A stretch of DNA of 64,000 bases from Polyporus tsugae. Taxonomy: Eukaryota; Basidiomycota; Agaricomycetes; Polyporales; Polyporaceae. The notes beneath the pieces are model-generated. The model had not been told where the DNA came from. It worked only from the letters and a program-made list of their open reading frames with translations, and ran no database searches. Made by a program: the position numbers and the translations under genes. Positions 31,093 to 45,365 of this stretch are shown in pieces; the stretch's first letter is position 1, and the number at the start of each line of letters is the position of its first letter. Location of the stretch: contig JAHRBS010000013.1 of the NCBI GenBank assembly GCA_024305745.1, positions 1,984,001 through 2,048,000 on the forward strand, read 5' to 3'.

Positions 31093-31987
31093 ATGGTGCA
31101 CCCTCTCGTTGGAAAGCCCGCTCCTCAGATCTCTGCCCCCGGTGCGGACGGGGAGACCTACACGGTGACGCCAGGGCAGAAAGGCGTTCCGGTGGCGCTC
31201 TTCTTCTATCCCAAGTCTGGTGCGTGACTTGCCCGCCGGTGGTGGCGGACGAATGTTCATGCTCACGGTCTGCGCACGCAGGATCGTTTGGCTGCACGAA
31301 GGAGGCATGCCAGTTCCGGGATGCGCTCGCAGGTGAGTGTCCCATGACCCCCACGCGCCGCATTGCAGACTCAACGAACCCAACATCGCACGCCTCGATA
31401 CGCAGACAACGAGCTGTACAAGCGGACGAAGGTCGAAATCGTCGGTATTAGCTCCGACCCCGTTGACAAGCAGAAGGCGTTCGTGGAGAAGCAGAAGCTC
31501 ACCGTGAGTGCACAGACCCGCTTCCGCCGCTTCCCGTTTGTCTAGACTTATATCGGACGTTCTAGTACCCAGTTTTGAGTGATGCCAGCGGGGAAGCGCG
31601 CAAGGCATACCACGTTGGAAAGGGGTTCTTCGGGTTGGTAGAGACTGCCCGGGTTACGGTCTTCGTTGACAACAAAGGTACTGTGAGGTGAGATTGCGAC
31701 GCTGCCTCCGCATCACGGACTTTGGGGAAGCTCATGCGCGGACCTTCTTTTACCATATGTGCAGAGACGTCCTCGACACGACCCTCAACTACTCCGCACA
31801 CGTGAAGTTCGTATCCAAATGGCTCGACAAGCTCGAGGCGGAGGAGAAGAAGGGCGCGGAGCAGCCCCCCGCCGCCGCCGCTACCGAGGCCCCCGCGGGC
31901 GATGCTCCCGACGGCGCCGCTCCTGCCCCCACCGAAAACCCACAAATTGGTGAGCTTGGGCGGGCAGCGGAAGCTGTCCAAGCGTGA
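31093..31987 (+). CDS. Peroxiredoxin, PrxQ/BCP type
   Basis: Exons: 31093-31219, 31282-31332, 31406-31503, 31566-31687, 31765-31987; 206 aa. It has the thioredoxin-like fold with VPVALFFYPKSG then SFGCTKEACQFRDAL. The two Cys five residues apart are the peroxidatic and resolving Cys of the PrxQ/BCP class. VEIVGISSDPVDKQKAF and YHVGKGFFGL follow. It reduces hydroperoxides with thioredoxin-type donors. After the fold there is an Ala/Pro/Glu-rich tail of about 40 residues, unusual for the family. An alternative splice at 31949 in the last exon would end the protein at ...NPQIG, dropping the final 13 residues; I cannot choose between the two from sequence alone. Confidence 0.9.
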
Positions 31988-32414
31988 CAAAGGTGCAGGT
32001 TGAAGCCCTTGCCTTGTAGCCGAGGTCCTCATCACGCGTACGTCTGTGCGCGTGTAGTTCGTGCTTTGATTGTCCCCTATCTCGTTGCTTCTGTACCTAC
32101 CTATATTACATACACCCGCGTAATTCGGTAATGGGCGTTGGAATGGTGATCGACCTTGCTCTTCATCCGCGACCTCGTGGAGCATTTGCCAGCTTCGAAT
32201 GGGTTGCCTCCGTGGGAGTCGGAGACAAGAGGTAATCGCCGAGTCTGCTTGTACGGCCTTGTCATCTGAGACGACGGCGCAACTGGCTGATTCGCTTCCC
32301 GCATGAAGTGGGACAGGAACCATTCTAGTCTAGAATCCGATTATACGTGCGAGAGCAGGGAGGCTATACGATACAGGAAGACCCCGGCAGTCAGAAGGGA
32401 GTGCTGGCAGTGCG
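31988..32414. other. Convergent 3' region of the peroxiredoxin and TIM9 genes
   Basis: 427 bp between two stop codons, expected to hold both 3' untranslated regions. Nothing else is recognised. Confidence 0.5.
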
Positions 32415-32976
32415 TTACTTGTTCACGGCTGCATTCATCATCTCTGTGAAGCGCAGGGAAGAAAGGAAGAGGTTACGCTTCGGTAAATTCGCCAAATGAA
32501 CTGGATAGCCACGTACCGGCGTTATGTTCCGCGAACCGTGCACCCACCCGCTCCGAGTGCTTCAGGAACTTGTCTGTGCAGTTGAGGACACATTGCTCCT
32601 GAGGCGAGACAAAGCAGTACAGGTCCGCCATCAACGTCGCATCCCGCATACACTCGGAGAGAAGACCGGAATAGTGATTGGATCGGATGGGAAGGGGCCC
32701 AGGGCCCAGGGAGGCGGGTGGTGATAGAACGAGAGACGAGGGAGGACGTACCTCTTTTGATGACAGGGCCTTGCTGGTGAAGTCGTTGCAGCACGAATTG
32801 AAACAGCGCTCGACGAGGTTCGAGTACATGCGCATGAAGTCTTGCATCTGGCGAGAAGGGCAAAGACGCGTGAATGCGGTGGCATGGGGGCGCGAAGACG
32901 TGCCACGTACCTGCTTCCGCTCGATAACCCGAGTCATGTGGGCCTGCTCGGCCGAGTTCATGGCGGAGAAGTCCAT
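32415..32976 (-). CDS. TIM9: Mitochondrial import inner membrane translocase subunit Tim9
   Basis: Exons: 32976-32911, 32847-32752, 32598-32517, 32443-32415, giving 90 aa, the family's usual size. The twin CX3C motifs are intact: CFNSC in the second exon (ERCFNSCCNDFTSKAL) and CVLNC in the third (EQCVLNCTDKFLKHSERVG). The N-terminal MDFSAMNSAEQAHMTRVIE and C-terminal FAEHNAEMMNAAVNK complete the helical hairpin. Tim9 forms a hexamer with Tim10 in the intermembrane space and chaperones carrier proteins and beta-barrel precursors. The second intron (153 bp) is long for this genome. Two ACGCGT motifs lie about 160 bp upstream. Confidence 0.96.
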
Positions 32977-33134
32977 GGTGAGTGTAGTAAGGACGTAAGG
33001 AGAGGCCTGGGGCAGGAAGGATGGCCTGAGCGGGGTGGAAGCAAACGACAGCGCGTTGCGGCGTTGTGCCCTGAGTCCCTGTGCGCGTCTCTATGAAGAG
33101 CGCGTGGCGCGTCACAGTCGCGTAATAGCGCGTA

Positions 33135-33147
33135 ACGCGTAACGCGT
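33135..33147. promoter_or_regulatory. Two ACGCGT (MCB-like) motifs upstream of TIM9
   Basis: ACGCGT at 33135-33140 and 33142-33147, within a longer CGCGTAA-rich repeat. In yeasts the hexamer is the MBF site of G1/S genes; its activity here is only inferred. Confidence 0.35.
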
Positions 33148-34945
33148 GACGCCCGGTGGATTCTCCGTTCCCAGTCAACGGTCATGTTCGTAAGTGGTTT
33201 TCGTACTTGGACGCCCTTGAACACGGTCAGCTGCCGGTTCTATCAGTCCCAGCTGTCATATATGAACATATAACCCACCCGTTGGCCTTCTCTGGCTGCA
33301 GGTGATTGTATTCAAGAATCACGAGACGTCGACGAGTACGTGGTGTTTAAACGATTGGTTGACTAAACTTGCGACCGGTGACAGGTGCTCTCAGCTGAAA
33401 CAGTAGCCGGCCTCCGAATGGCTCCACCTCCTCAGGATAAGGTGAAGGTGGTCATTCGAGAGAATGTATGCGCTTTTCCTGGCACACCACAGGCTTCTTG
33501 CTCGTGCTTTGTCCAGACTCGGAGTTTCAACGGTGAGGACTCGGAGCACCACTAGGAATCCCACAGAGAACACGTGTGGTGCTCGAGCCGTTCACCAGTC
33601 ATTGGAGACGTATTGGAACCCGTGTCAAGTGCTACACCCCGTTCTCATGGTACGGCACCGATCCACCTTGACATGGCCAAGTTTCGCCAGAGTTCCGCAA
33701 CGTGGACGACGTTGCGATACAGCCCGTACCTCAAGACCCTCCAGCTACGGCCGATCGTCGAAGGTCTGCCTCGTGCATGAGCAAAAATCTCCTTTGGCAC
33801 AGGACTATTTTGACGTGCACTGTTACGGTATGAGCTTCAATCTACCTACCAGCGGCGCGCGCTAACACATTGCTCTCAAAGTTTAGGGTCCATGTCAGGC
33901 GATTGTTCCCTGCCGTGGTTTGTCAGATGTGCCTGCCACAACACTCCCAGGCGAGATGCCCTCAACGTTTAGCGAACATGCGTTGATAGCGAATGGAGTG
34001 TCATCCACCGAGGGGCGCACTTACACCCACCGGCAGAGATAACATCTGTCCTCCTTATGTGCGTTCGATGTGCTCACATCTGTCTACGGAAATAGGGCCG
34101 GAGTAGGACGCTTGTTGAACGGGTGTTGGTACTTATCCTATTTAATCCTCCTTCGGCAGTATAATAGGTCCCCGCTGCGACGATTAACGTCTCCGAATTT
34201 TGGCAAATCCCACCATCGGAGTCATTATCCGTCTTTGCGGGTGCGGCCCTAGTACCAACTTCTCGGCGACGCGAGCACTCTTGGCAAACTATCTACAGGG
34301 TCGTCCGTCCAGAGTGTATCTGACGTCTTGGACTGCGGTGGATTGTCTCTGAGTTGCAGTCGCGGATTTTAGAGGTCCGCGCCGGTGAGCTTTGTCAGAG
34401 CGCAGACCAGCGGTCAAACGCCACTAGTCAGGGTGGCGATAGCACTCATTGAAGGAGGACAACCATTGTACGTTTACGCCAATGCATGCGTTGAATGGGT
34501 GTCAATGACAGAGCAAGCGTAGCGGACTCGGGCACCGTGTGTTGCACTGAGCCGCGGACGGCACGAGCCTCATCCCACGCCACGACGCCGTTGCGGGTTC
34601 TCGTGAGATGTATTTGAGGATATATGGAATACTTAGGCAGCGGGTAGAGAGAACTTGCGGGAGGAAGGTCGGATGTAGCCCCAGATCGACAAGGTGTTAG
34701 CGATGCAGGGAGGGTCCACCGCCCTCAGACCGCAAGGTTAACTCTATGACGCCCACAGACCCGATCGCGATCGGAGGGAGCGCCAGTGGGCGCCTGCGGT
34801 GCGCTAGAGAAGACGTCCGAGTCAAAACCCGGCCTCACCGTGCAACATTCTCACCTCCTCGTCTTTTTCCACTATCCGGCCTTTGCCCCGGTCGAGTGCT
34901 GTGCATCACATCTATCCGAGTCCGTGGAAGCAGTCCACCAGTATG

Positions 34946-34952
34946 TATAAAA
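34946..34952 (+). promoter_or_regulatory. TATA box of the DAHP synthase gene
   Basis: TATAAAA, about 170 bp before the ATG, followed by pyrimidine/AC-rich leader DNA. A single Gcn4-type half site (GAGTCA, 34819-34824) lies a little upstream; amino-acid biosynthesis control is possible but weakly supported. Confidence 0.5.
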
Positions 34953-35114
34953 CATCCTGCATCCTACACACAGCTGAACCAGCATCCTCACAAACCCGCA
35001 TTTTGCACACACACCGTCCCTCGGGTCACCCACGTTCGTCCACTTACACTCCCGACCTCGCCCTGCTCTTCAACCACTCGCACTCCACCTCTCTCGCGTT
35101 CAGTGTCGGCGGAA

Positions 35115-36934
<1,820 letters not shown>

Positions 36935-37292
36935 ACATAATCTGTTTTGACTACTACTAGACGTTCGGATCCATCTCACCTGTGTCTGTTGTACATGTAC
37001 TTAGCAAGGCATCCTATATGTATTACATCTGCTCTAGAGTTACTTGACCCGAGCATTGTGGCCGTGTTCGAGATCCGAGTCCAACTATCGATTGTACGCG
37101 TTGACAAATGGGCGTCTAAATCTGCTCTCTCGAAGCGGGGGTGAAATGTCTGTGCTCTTGCACCGGTACGCTCACCTGCAGGTCTGGTTGACTTCGCGTT
37201 CGGCTGCTCTGACGACCTTCTGTCACCTCTCTCTGGTGCTGTGCGACGCCCAAAGTGCACAACGGAGGTCGAACGAAGGGCGAAACTGGTGA
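36935..37292. other. Intergenic between the DAHP synthase gene and TAO3
   Basis: 358 bp between two plus-strand genes. No element stands out. Confidence 0.5.
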
Positions 37293-40200
37293 ATGATGGG
37301 CTCCGAGGGAATGCAGATCACCATCCCAGGTACGTCGAGCGAGCTCATCTACACATAATCTGTGGTCGTGACGGCCACACAACGCATCCGCAGACTTCAC
37401 CGATGACGACGATACGACGTTCCAGTCGACACCGCTGTTTGGGCGCAGCGGGCAAAGCCTATGGGGTAACTCAAGCTCTGGGCTCGAGTCGCCGACTATC
37501 TTGACTCCACAGGCGGAGAGGTCCGGGTCGTACTTCCACTCGCGTGGGGACTCTGTGACATCGCAAGACTCTGTGCAGTCGATCCAGTATACAACGAAGA
37601 AGGTGAAGGCCCCGTTCACGCACTCGAACCAGTCCTCCGTCGCTACCACAGGCAGCTCCCCCTTCACGAAGAAGTCCTCCTTCGCCTCTCTCCGGAACGC
37701 GTTCAAGAGCAACAAGTACAGTGACCCGCCCCCCATGCCAGCTCTGGACCACCAGGCGTACCCAGCGCTGAAGAACCCCTTCAACCGGTCAACGTCCTCC
37801 CTGGCGCAGAACCCGCCCATACCACAGCGCGTGCAGACGATGGGCACAAGTCCGCCGCACTTGGTCCGGCCTGTCACACCTGGAGGCGGGGATGGGAGGG
37901 CCCGGACGCCACGGTTGAAGGACCACCAGTACGCACGGTCGCAGCATTCTCATTCGGGTTCACTATTCCACGCCTCCGATGGAGGGAGTGATATCGGCTT
38001 CGCCTATCCGTTTTCGTCTTCGCCACCGCCCGTCCCACCTATGCCAAACGGGGTCGGGGCCTACGCTGAGGAGGGCAGCTCTTATTCGGACGTCGAGGAC
38101 AAGGTCGTGCTCGACCCACGGACACCTTCGGATTACGCGCTTCATGCTATTTTTATTCGCTTCGCTGCTATTGCGGAATCCCACATTGACGAGTTTCTAC
38201 GTTTTCCGGTGGTACGTATTTGCAATTCTTCGGCGCGGGGCGTTGTACTAATGGGCATAACGCTAGGATCGTGATGTTCACCTCGAAAATTATTTGGGTC
38301 CAGGTGTGGACGAGAAGTTCGACGACATCCTCTCATCTTTGGGGAAGATCGCGCAACGGCATGCCAAGCCTGTCGTGGAGTCCGTCATGCGTTGGCGGAA
38401 GAGCCAGACGGATGGCATAGACCCAGACTTGATCCGCCACCACCATTCGCAGTCGCCTTCCACCGCCCGCGCCGTTCGCATGCCAGACGTCAACCGAACA
38501 TTGAACGAGCGAAAGTCGCTGGCCTCCGTGTACATTATGTGTCGCGCCCTCATTGCTGTGACACGCTCTATTGGGAAGGACGGCCTGCCAGAGCAAACCG
38601 GACACACCTTGGAGGAGCTGACGTTTGGGCACTTCAAGAGTCACGAGGTCGTGAAGCTGTCTTCGCAGTCCTCGAACTATCGGTGCGTTTTGGACTTGCA
38701 TGCTGCGCTTCTCGGACAGATTTCGGACATCCGGTGAGTTTGTCTTTTGTGCTTTCAATATGTTAGCTGAAACCAAATCATGTAGCTTCGAGAGTGTCGC
38801 AGATCGCTTCTTAGCTGAGCTCGGTCCCGTTGCGGCGGGTCAGGTCACTAAGGATGTGGATCTGAGATACGAGAACCTGGTCAAAGGTTTGAGGCATATC
38901 AATATCAAGGTCAGAACACGCTATATGTGAAGCGCAACCTCGCCCTGACGCGTTGCAGGTGTGGCCCCCTGAGCGTTTCGAAGAGGGCGCAGAGTTCCTG
39001 GCTTCGCTATCTAAGTCTTTCGAGAACGCTCATGGAAACCGCCTAAAGACGATATTTGCCGAGACTTTGGTTCACATTTTGCACCCAATACGCAAGGTAC
39101 GACTATGTTCTATGTGACTACGAGTTATTTTAATTTCAATGCAATGTGCAGACGGCGCAAGCGGAAGTCAACCATCCAGACTGGGCCAAGGCCATGGACG
39201 TGATCTACCCAAAGGCCAGAGACATGATGGCAAAACCCCGATATTGGCACGTTGCGTATCCTCTCGCAGTTACAGCCCTCTGCGTTGCACCGCAAGAGTT
39301 CTTTCTCCGCAACTGGGTGGCTTGTTTCGAAGCTGGTCTTGGGAAACTTAAGGTAAATTGAACGAGCATGCTTACGAAAACGACTTCTCATGATGAGATT
39401 GCAGGAGAAGATCCATCGAGTCCCCGTCTTGAACGGTATGATGCGGCTACTATGGACGTATTTATACCGTTGCCACGAGCCTCTGTCCACATCCTCTGCC
39501 AAACTCGACATCATATTCAAACAGATTTTCCCGCCGAATCGACTCGCGGTTACCACACAAGAAGAGCACCTCCAGCCATTCATTTACATAGTTCATTTCG
39601 TCCTCTCACGCCATTTCGACGTTGGCAGCGAGCTCTGCCTCGATCTTCTCCAGGAGCGTTTGATGAATTCACAATCTGGGCAAGCTTCGAATTCCTTCTC
39701 CCCGGACAGGATTACCATTGCCACTGAAGCCGTTTTGCTCTCGTTGAACCTCATCGAACGCGAAGAGCCCCTTCCTTCCTGGCCATCAAGCGCCGATTTC
39801 TCTACCATTCCTTCTCCGAAGGATTACCCCTCATCCTCTACTCCCCTCCCTGCCTCGATTGCATCAAAAGCTAGCTGGTCAGACTTCTTGGATAGAGCCA
39901 CCTCCTGCTTAAACCTCATGGCTGTCGCATGTTACCAAATCGTCGGAAAATGGTCTGTCCTTGACGAGCAGTGGGCGACTTCTCGCCTCGGTCCTACCTA
40001 CGAAGAGGCGCACAATTACATTATCCGCCGTCATCCCGAGGGCTCCATCGCATACTCGGACCAATACTCCTCCCACATCCACATGTTGCAGGTCATTTTT
40101 CAGTCGTGGCCCCGATGCCTCCATCCCTCCCTCGCTCTGGAAGAGGCGTTCGATATGCTCATCCGTGGTGTCATTCACATTGAACCCGCGGTCGACGAGG

Positions 40201-43200
40201 CAGCGACACTTGCTTTACAGCGCTTTATGGCAGAGCCCTCGCATGCGTCGCTCCTCCTCAAACGCTTCTCTGCGCTCCTCTTCGGACCAGCTGCTATCGC
40301 CCAGGAGGGATACGGGTTCCGACTCCCGATCGGCTGTAACCGGCTCCTCAACCTATGGTACAGCTTTGTTGAACGCTGGATCAACGACGTCAATCGAAAG
40401 CCGTTCCAGACCTGGACGAGCGAGGAGACCGAGGATATACTCGCGCGTGCCGAGGAGATCGAGGGTGGTGCCTTATTCCTGCTGGCGAGTACGAAGCCGA
40501 ACACCTTTACCACTGGTGTCAAGGTTATACGCTTGCTCAAGCTCTTGGTGGAGCATTTGCGACCGGAACCTTCTGAGCCTTCCGTTCTACCGCACGGACT
40601 CTTCGCTCTTATCGAAGCGCTATTCGAAGAAGATACGGCCGACACACTGTTCCGCAGTTTGGACGAGGTCCTGGAGGGTGAGGAGCTCAACCGCTTGGCC
40701 CATTGGAAGAAGGTGTCCGTACCGCACAAACTTGTCCGCCTGGCAGGGAGCGAAGATATCCAAGACAGAGCGCTGTGGAGAGACGTGTTTCCTATCTTCG
40801 TCCAGGGATGCCTCGATTCCGCTCCGTCAATCGTCACCGGTTTGCGAGAGAAGCTGGTTGCTGCCGCGGCACGGGGGACGCCGCTCATGCAACAGCTCTC
40901 CGGTGTGTCGTCTAGGCTTCCAAGCAATGCCCCTCAGCGCACGGGTTCGTCTGGCGATGGGCAGCTGCTGGTACCTGAGCACCAGGAGTACGCACAACAA
41001 TGGTGGATTTGGGTCAAGATCGTCTGTGCGACGGCGTCGGTATCCGACTCGCGACTTGCAATGGGTGGCATGCGGGACCACTCTCGCGCACGGTCGGAAG
41101 CCGAGCTAGGACCAGAACTAATGCAGACGACCCACGACCTCTTCTGGGCGCTGAGCAAGTTCCTCGATACCGAGTTCATCGTCATCCGCGACACAGCCGT
41201 ATCTTGTATCAGCTCATTCCCTGCCAACGGTTACTCTCAGCTGCTCGAGGATCTGAGCAAACTTCAATCTAGGCAATACTACGATGATCCTCGAGCGAAA
41301 GGCGCGGCAACTGCACCTATGATCGGGCGTTTACGCCGACAGGAACGCTTCCTGGCCGCCGTCGCGCGTATCTATTTCCTAACTGCACATTTACTTCGCG
41401 ATCAGCGGTCCTCGGGGAAACAGGCGGCACTGACGTGGGTTCTGAAGTACGTCCGGACTACGCGCCAGTTCCTCGTCTCGCATGAGAATCGGGATCGGTG
41501 GTTCATGCAGCGTTTGCGACGATACTTTTGTGGCACCATCGAGCGTGTGTTCGATGCTCTCGCAACACTGAAGGATTCCGATCGGTTCATCCCTCACAAC
41601 CTCTACTTGGCGCTATACACCATGTGCGAAGAGTGGTGCCAGCTGGGCAAGCAGTCCGACGAGGTCAAGAAGCGTCTCGTACATATGCAAACGATGGCGG
41701 CCAAGTCTTTCACTACAATCTCGGATCAAGCAGGTGTTATCCAGAAGTTCCAGACGGAGACTCGATTGCTTTCGCATGCTGCTATTGGCGCTATGGCAGC
41801 AGTTTGTGTGAGTGAATTGCGGTGGTCAGATTGATACGTTTCTGATATGTTTTATACAGCAAAAGGCTTTCTTTCCGCCCGACGTGGATCATGGCTCTCC
41901 GACGGATCGCCAAGCGCTGGACTACGTGAAACCTCTACAGGCTGGCCCTACACTTGACCGAGTCACAGCGATACTAGCTTCTTTCCACGAACCGAATCAG
42001 GTGGCGGGGAAGTGAGTGTGCATTCTCATCCACGCTCAATATAGTCCTGACCTTGCGTGCAGGAAAGCCTTGCGTGCTTTACTGTCCTACCACCGATGTA
42101 GCCCGACCTTCCTCGACGAGTGCCTGAGGAGGGCCTTTGTCACAAGCCGGGAGCTCGATACCAGCAACGCACGCTTCTTCGAGGTTGTCGCTGATGCTAT
42201 TTCTAGTGGCGCAACTACTGCCTTCCGCTTCGCTCAAACCGTGTGTCTCGGCTTGTCGAACCTCTGCCATCCTCTCGTAGAGATACGCCGCCAGGCGTTC
42301 AATGTCCTGGAGATGGTCCACGAGCAATCTGCTGGCATCATATCCTTCTGTCAGTACGAGGCCGCCATCGAGAGCGCTGCCCCTAGCACGTATCTCTATG
42401 CCCACCGGCTCATCTCGGACGTGCTCGCTGGTGAACATCCAGAGCAAGCCGTCAAAGTCCTTGCTCAGCTCGCGGTCTGGATTCCGAGCGTCTTCGACAA
42501 TCGTCCTGAACGCGGAGTCGTGCTGCTCCTGCAGTGCCTCGAGCACTGGGTTCCGAACATCGACCTCATGACCGTCGACAAAACGGAGCTGTCGAGGGAT
42601 GGTCACCTCACTCTCTACCACTTGATGGCGCTGACCCTGCGGTACTCGGAGATCTACGCGGAACAGGTGCTCGTGCTCTGGACGCGCCTCGTCGATCCCC
42701 CTAACCAGTCGAATGGCCATGCGATCATTCGCTTCCTTTTGGAACAGTCACACAAAGTCGGGAGCACGATATTCATCAGCTGCGCTGCGAAGATTGTGGC
42801 TTGTCTCGCTCAGAGCGCTATTGGCCGACAGATCGTGGAGGAGCTTTGCAGCGTCGTGGAACCTGCCCGAATGTTGCCGAGCATTGAGCACAAGCTTGCG
42901 CCTCCCAGTGATGAAGACCTTGAGCTGTGGTCCGACCTCGACATGCTATTCTCCGAGAAGCCTCGGCTGTCGCTTGGCGTCGCACAGTTCGCGCTCCTGT
43001 TCCTCTCCGAGACAGCACTTGAGCGGTACTGGGAGTTCCAAGACCAACTTCCTATACTGTTCCATGCGCTATTCACGCACCTTGATCACCGCCAGCCTGC
43101 GGTTCAGTCCCGGTGCCGCCACATGCTCTTCCAGCTTCTCCGTTCGTGCCTCACTGGATACGATGAGCTCTCCGAGCGATCACTTCTTCGGTCACGACCC

Positions 43201-44919
43201 GAACTGAAGGCTGTGATACTGGATCTAGAGAAGGAGGTGGAGATCAGGCTGTGGAAGGAGGACGACAAGGGGGCGGAAGCGGAGCCGAAGCTCAGATGGC
43301 TTGGAAACGCTGTGCTCAGCCTCGTTGAACCACTCCATCCCACCTTCTCGGAGCAGTGGGGCACTCTCGCTCTGAACTGGGGAACGGCGTGCTCCATACG
43401 ACCGGTCGCATTCCGCTCGCTGCAGCTCTACCGAGCCCTGATGCCTCGTATTGGCCCAACACACATCAGCATGCTGCTCGGCCGTCTCGCGAATACTGTT
43501 GCTGATTCCGACCCTGCCATCCAGAGCTTCAACGTCGAGATCATCTCAACCCTCACGGCACTTGCGTCTTCGGACGGCCTCGAGGCAAATCAAGTCCCTC
43601 AACTGTATTGGTGCGCTGTGGCTTGCTTGTCGACTGCGGTGGAGGCCGAGTTCTTGCAAACATTACATCTCCTCGACACAGTGCTATCACGCATAGATCT
43701 CGATGACCCAAACACTACCGAGCACCTCCTCCAGTATATGCCAGCTAACTGGAGTGGACCAGCGACGATGCAATCGAGGTTGCTCATCGGCCTGCGCTCC
43801 TCCGTCACTTCCGCCCTGACTCTCAAGATCTTGCAGCGGTTGACAAGGGTCAGGGATCCCAGGTTGATCGACCAAACAGAAGGCCGTGTCCGGGACCTGT
43901 ATACACTCTCCTTGCCATGGTGTTTGCACGCTATGTCCGAAGACATTAAGGACGAGTCACTCCCCGAGTTCGCCCTCAACATTAGTCATTTGGCCGAGGA
44001 GGAGGAACGTCCAAGCATCGAGCGCATCATGATCTCCTTCGCGAAAGCCCGCTTCCGTACGAAGGACGACTTTCTACGTCAATCCGTCTCGAGCCTTCGA
44101 GAACATTACGGTGTCGACCATTGGACGGAGGTCATCACACTTTTCATGGGCCTGGTTCTCAACAAGCAGCACTGGCTCCAGATCCACGCCATGCAGATCC
44201 TCAAAGTGCTCTTCCAGCAACGCGAGACGAAGAACCAGGTGGATCGGTTAGGCTCCGAGCTGCTCATGCCACTACTCCGCCTCTTGGAAACGGATCTCGC
44301 TTCCCAGGCCTTGGATGTCCTCGACGAACCTATGCAAATCTCTGGAGGTCCCGCGGCTAAGCACATTTTGCGCATGTCACTGCATCACCATTTGCGCGCG
44401 AACGTCAAGGAAGTCGAGTCCATTGCAGAGATCTTTGGTATCCCAGAGGAGTCCGGCTGGTGCGTCCCGCGGACGGGCGAGATGCGCGGCACGTGCCGAG
44501 CGAACGTCGTGGCCGTCTTCGATCTCGGGAAGGGCAACCTGCGCCCGTCGCGGATCGACTTCCAACCAGACGAGGAGTTGGCGCTGCTGCACAGTCAGCT
44601 GGAAGACGACCTGGGCGACATGGTGCAGAACCTGCACGAGCTCAGTAGCTACTTCCAAGAGGACACGTCCGTAAGTTCCGTTCCACATCGGCAGCTCGAG
44701 GCGCGTGTGGCGGCGATTCTGGCGAAGTCGACGGAGGCCATGGACTCCATCCCGCAGACGCCGATGGTCGATGTTTTCAACGTCAGTGGCGGTGGTTTGT
44801 CCGCAACGTACGAGGACTCGGAAGACTCGGACTCAGACACCGAGTCGGACCTTTTTGAATTCGATTCCCCAAGCTTCGCAGGTTTTATGAACCGGAACGC
44901 TGCACATAGCTCACACTAA
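37293..44919 (+). CDS. TAO3: Cell morphogenesis protein Tao3/Pag1/Mor2 (Furry family)
   Basis: Exons: 37293-37329, 37394-38211, 38267-38733, 38786-38909, 38959-39096, 39152-39352, 39405-41807, 41860-42011, 42063-44919; 2398 aa, close to yeast Tao3. An in-frame TGA sits directly before the first ATG, fixing the start. A Ser/Pro-rich N-terminus leads into the Cell_morph_N region (YALHAIFIRFAAIAESHIDE, then ADRFLAELGPV), a mid region (AYPLAVTALCVAPQEFFLRN) and long HEAT/ARM-like helical repeats. The C-terminus is acidic and Ser-rich (EDSEDSDSDTESDLFEFD). Furry-family proteins scaffold the NDR kinase (Cbk1/Orb6) in the RAM/MOR polarity network at sites of growth. Two very long exons make up most of the gene. 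Confidence 0.93.
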
Positions 44920-45365
44920 TCTTATTGTCATCACTGTCGCGCTGTCCCGCTTTCGTTTTGCTTGGTTTCGATCCCACTGTACAGTATCGGCCTACGCTGG
45001 AGGATTTTGACATCGTCTGTAACATTATCATGACATCTCAGACTACTAGTACAGTGTGCTGCGCCATTCTCTTAGAATCCCATTCACTATCGTACATTCT
45101 GTCTCGTTCGTTTGGGAGCATAAAGAGGTCCCAGCACAATTCGTGAACAATGCCATATGGAGGGGGTTGTCAGCTGACTATAGCTACCCACAGGCTGCAG
45201 TCACATTCAGGTAGTCAGCATCAACTTCCCGGCTGTCCTGTCAACCGCTCTCACATGTCTCGCATCCGGCAGCATGATAGCCGTTTTAGCATCCAACCCT
45301 AGCGTGGCCACGTCACGGTTGCTACAGCTCTGGCCTAATTTGCATACTACTATTCATAGGCAACG
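44920..45365. other. Intergenic between TAO3 and the esterase gene
   Basis: 446 bp: TAO3 3' side and esterase promoter. No clear element is seen. Confidence 0.5.

Larger units (their letters stand above)
32977..35114. other. About 2.1 kb without a recognised gene between TIM9 and the DAHP synthase gene
   Basis: Several ORFs of 60-130 codons occur on the plus strand (e.g. 33464-33865) but have no family resemblance, no coherent splicing and biased composition. The first 200 bp hold the ACGCGT motifs; the last 200 bp hold the DAHP synthase TATA box. The middle may be decayed repeat DNA. Confidence 0.45.

Noticed and set aside
33464..33865. 133-codon plus-strand ORF in the gene-poor region
   Set aside because: No motif, no introns, biased composition; likely chance.
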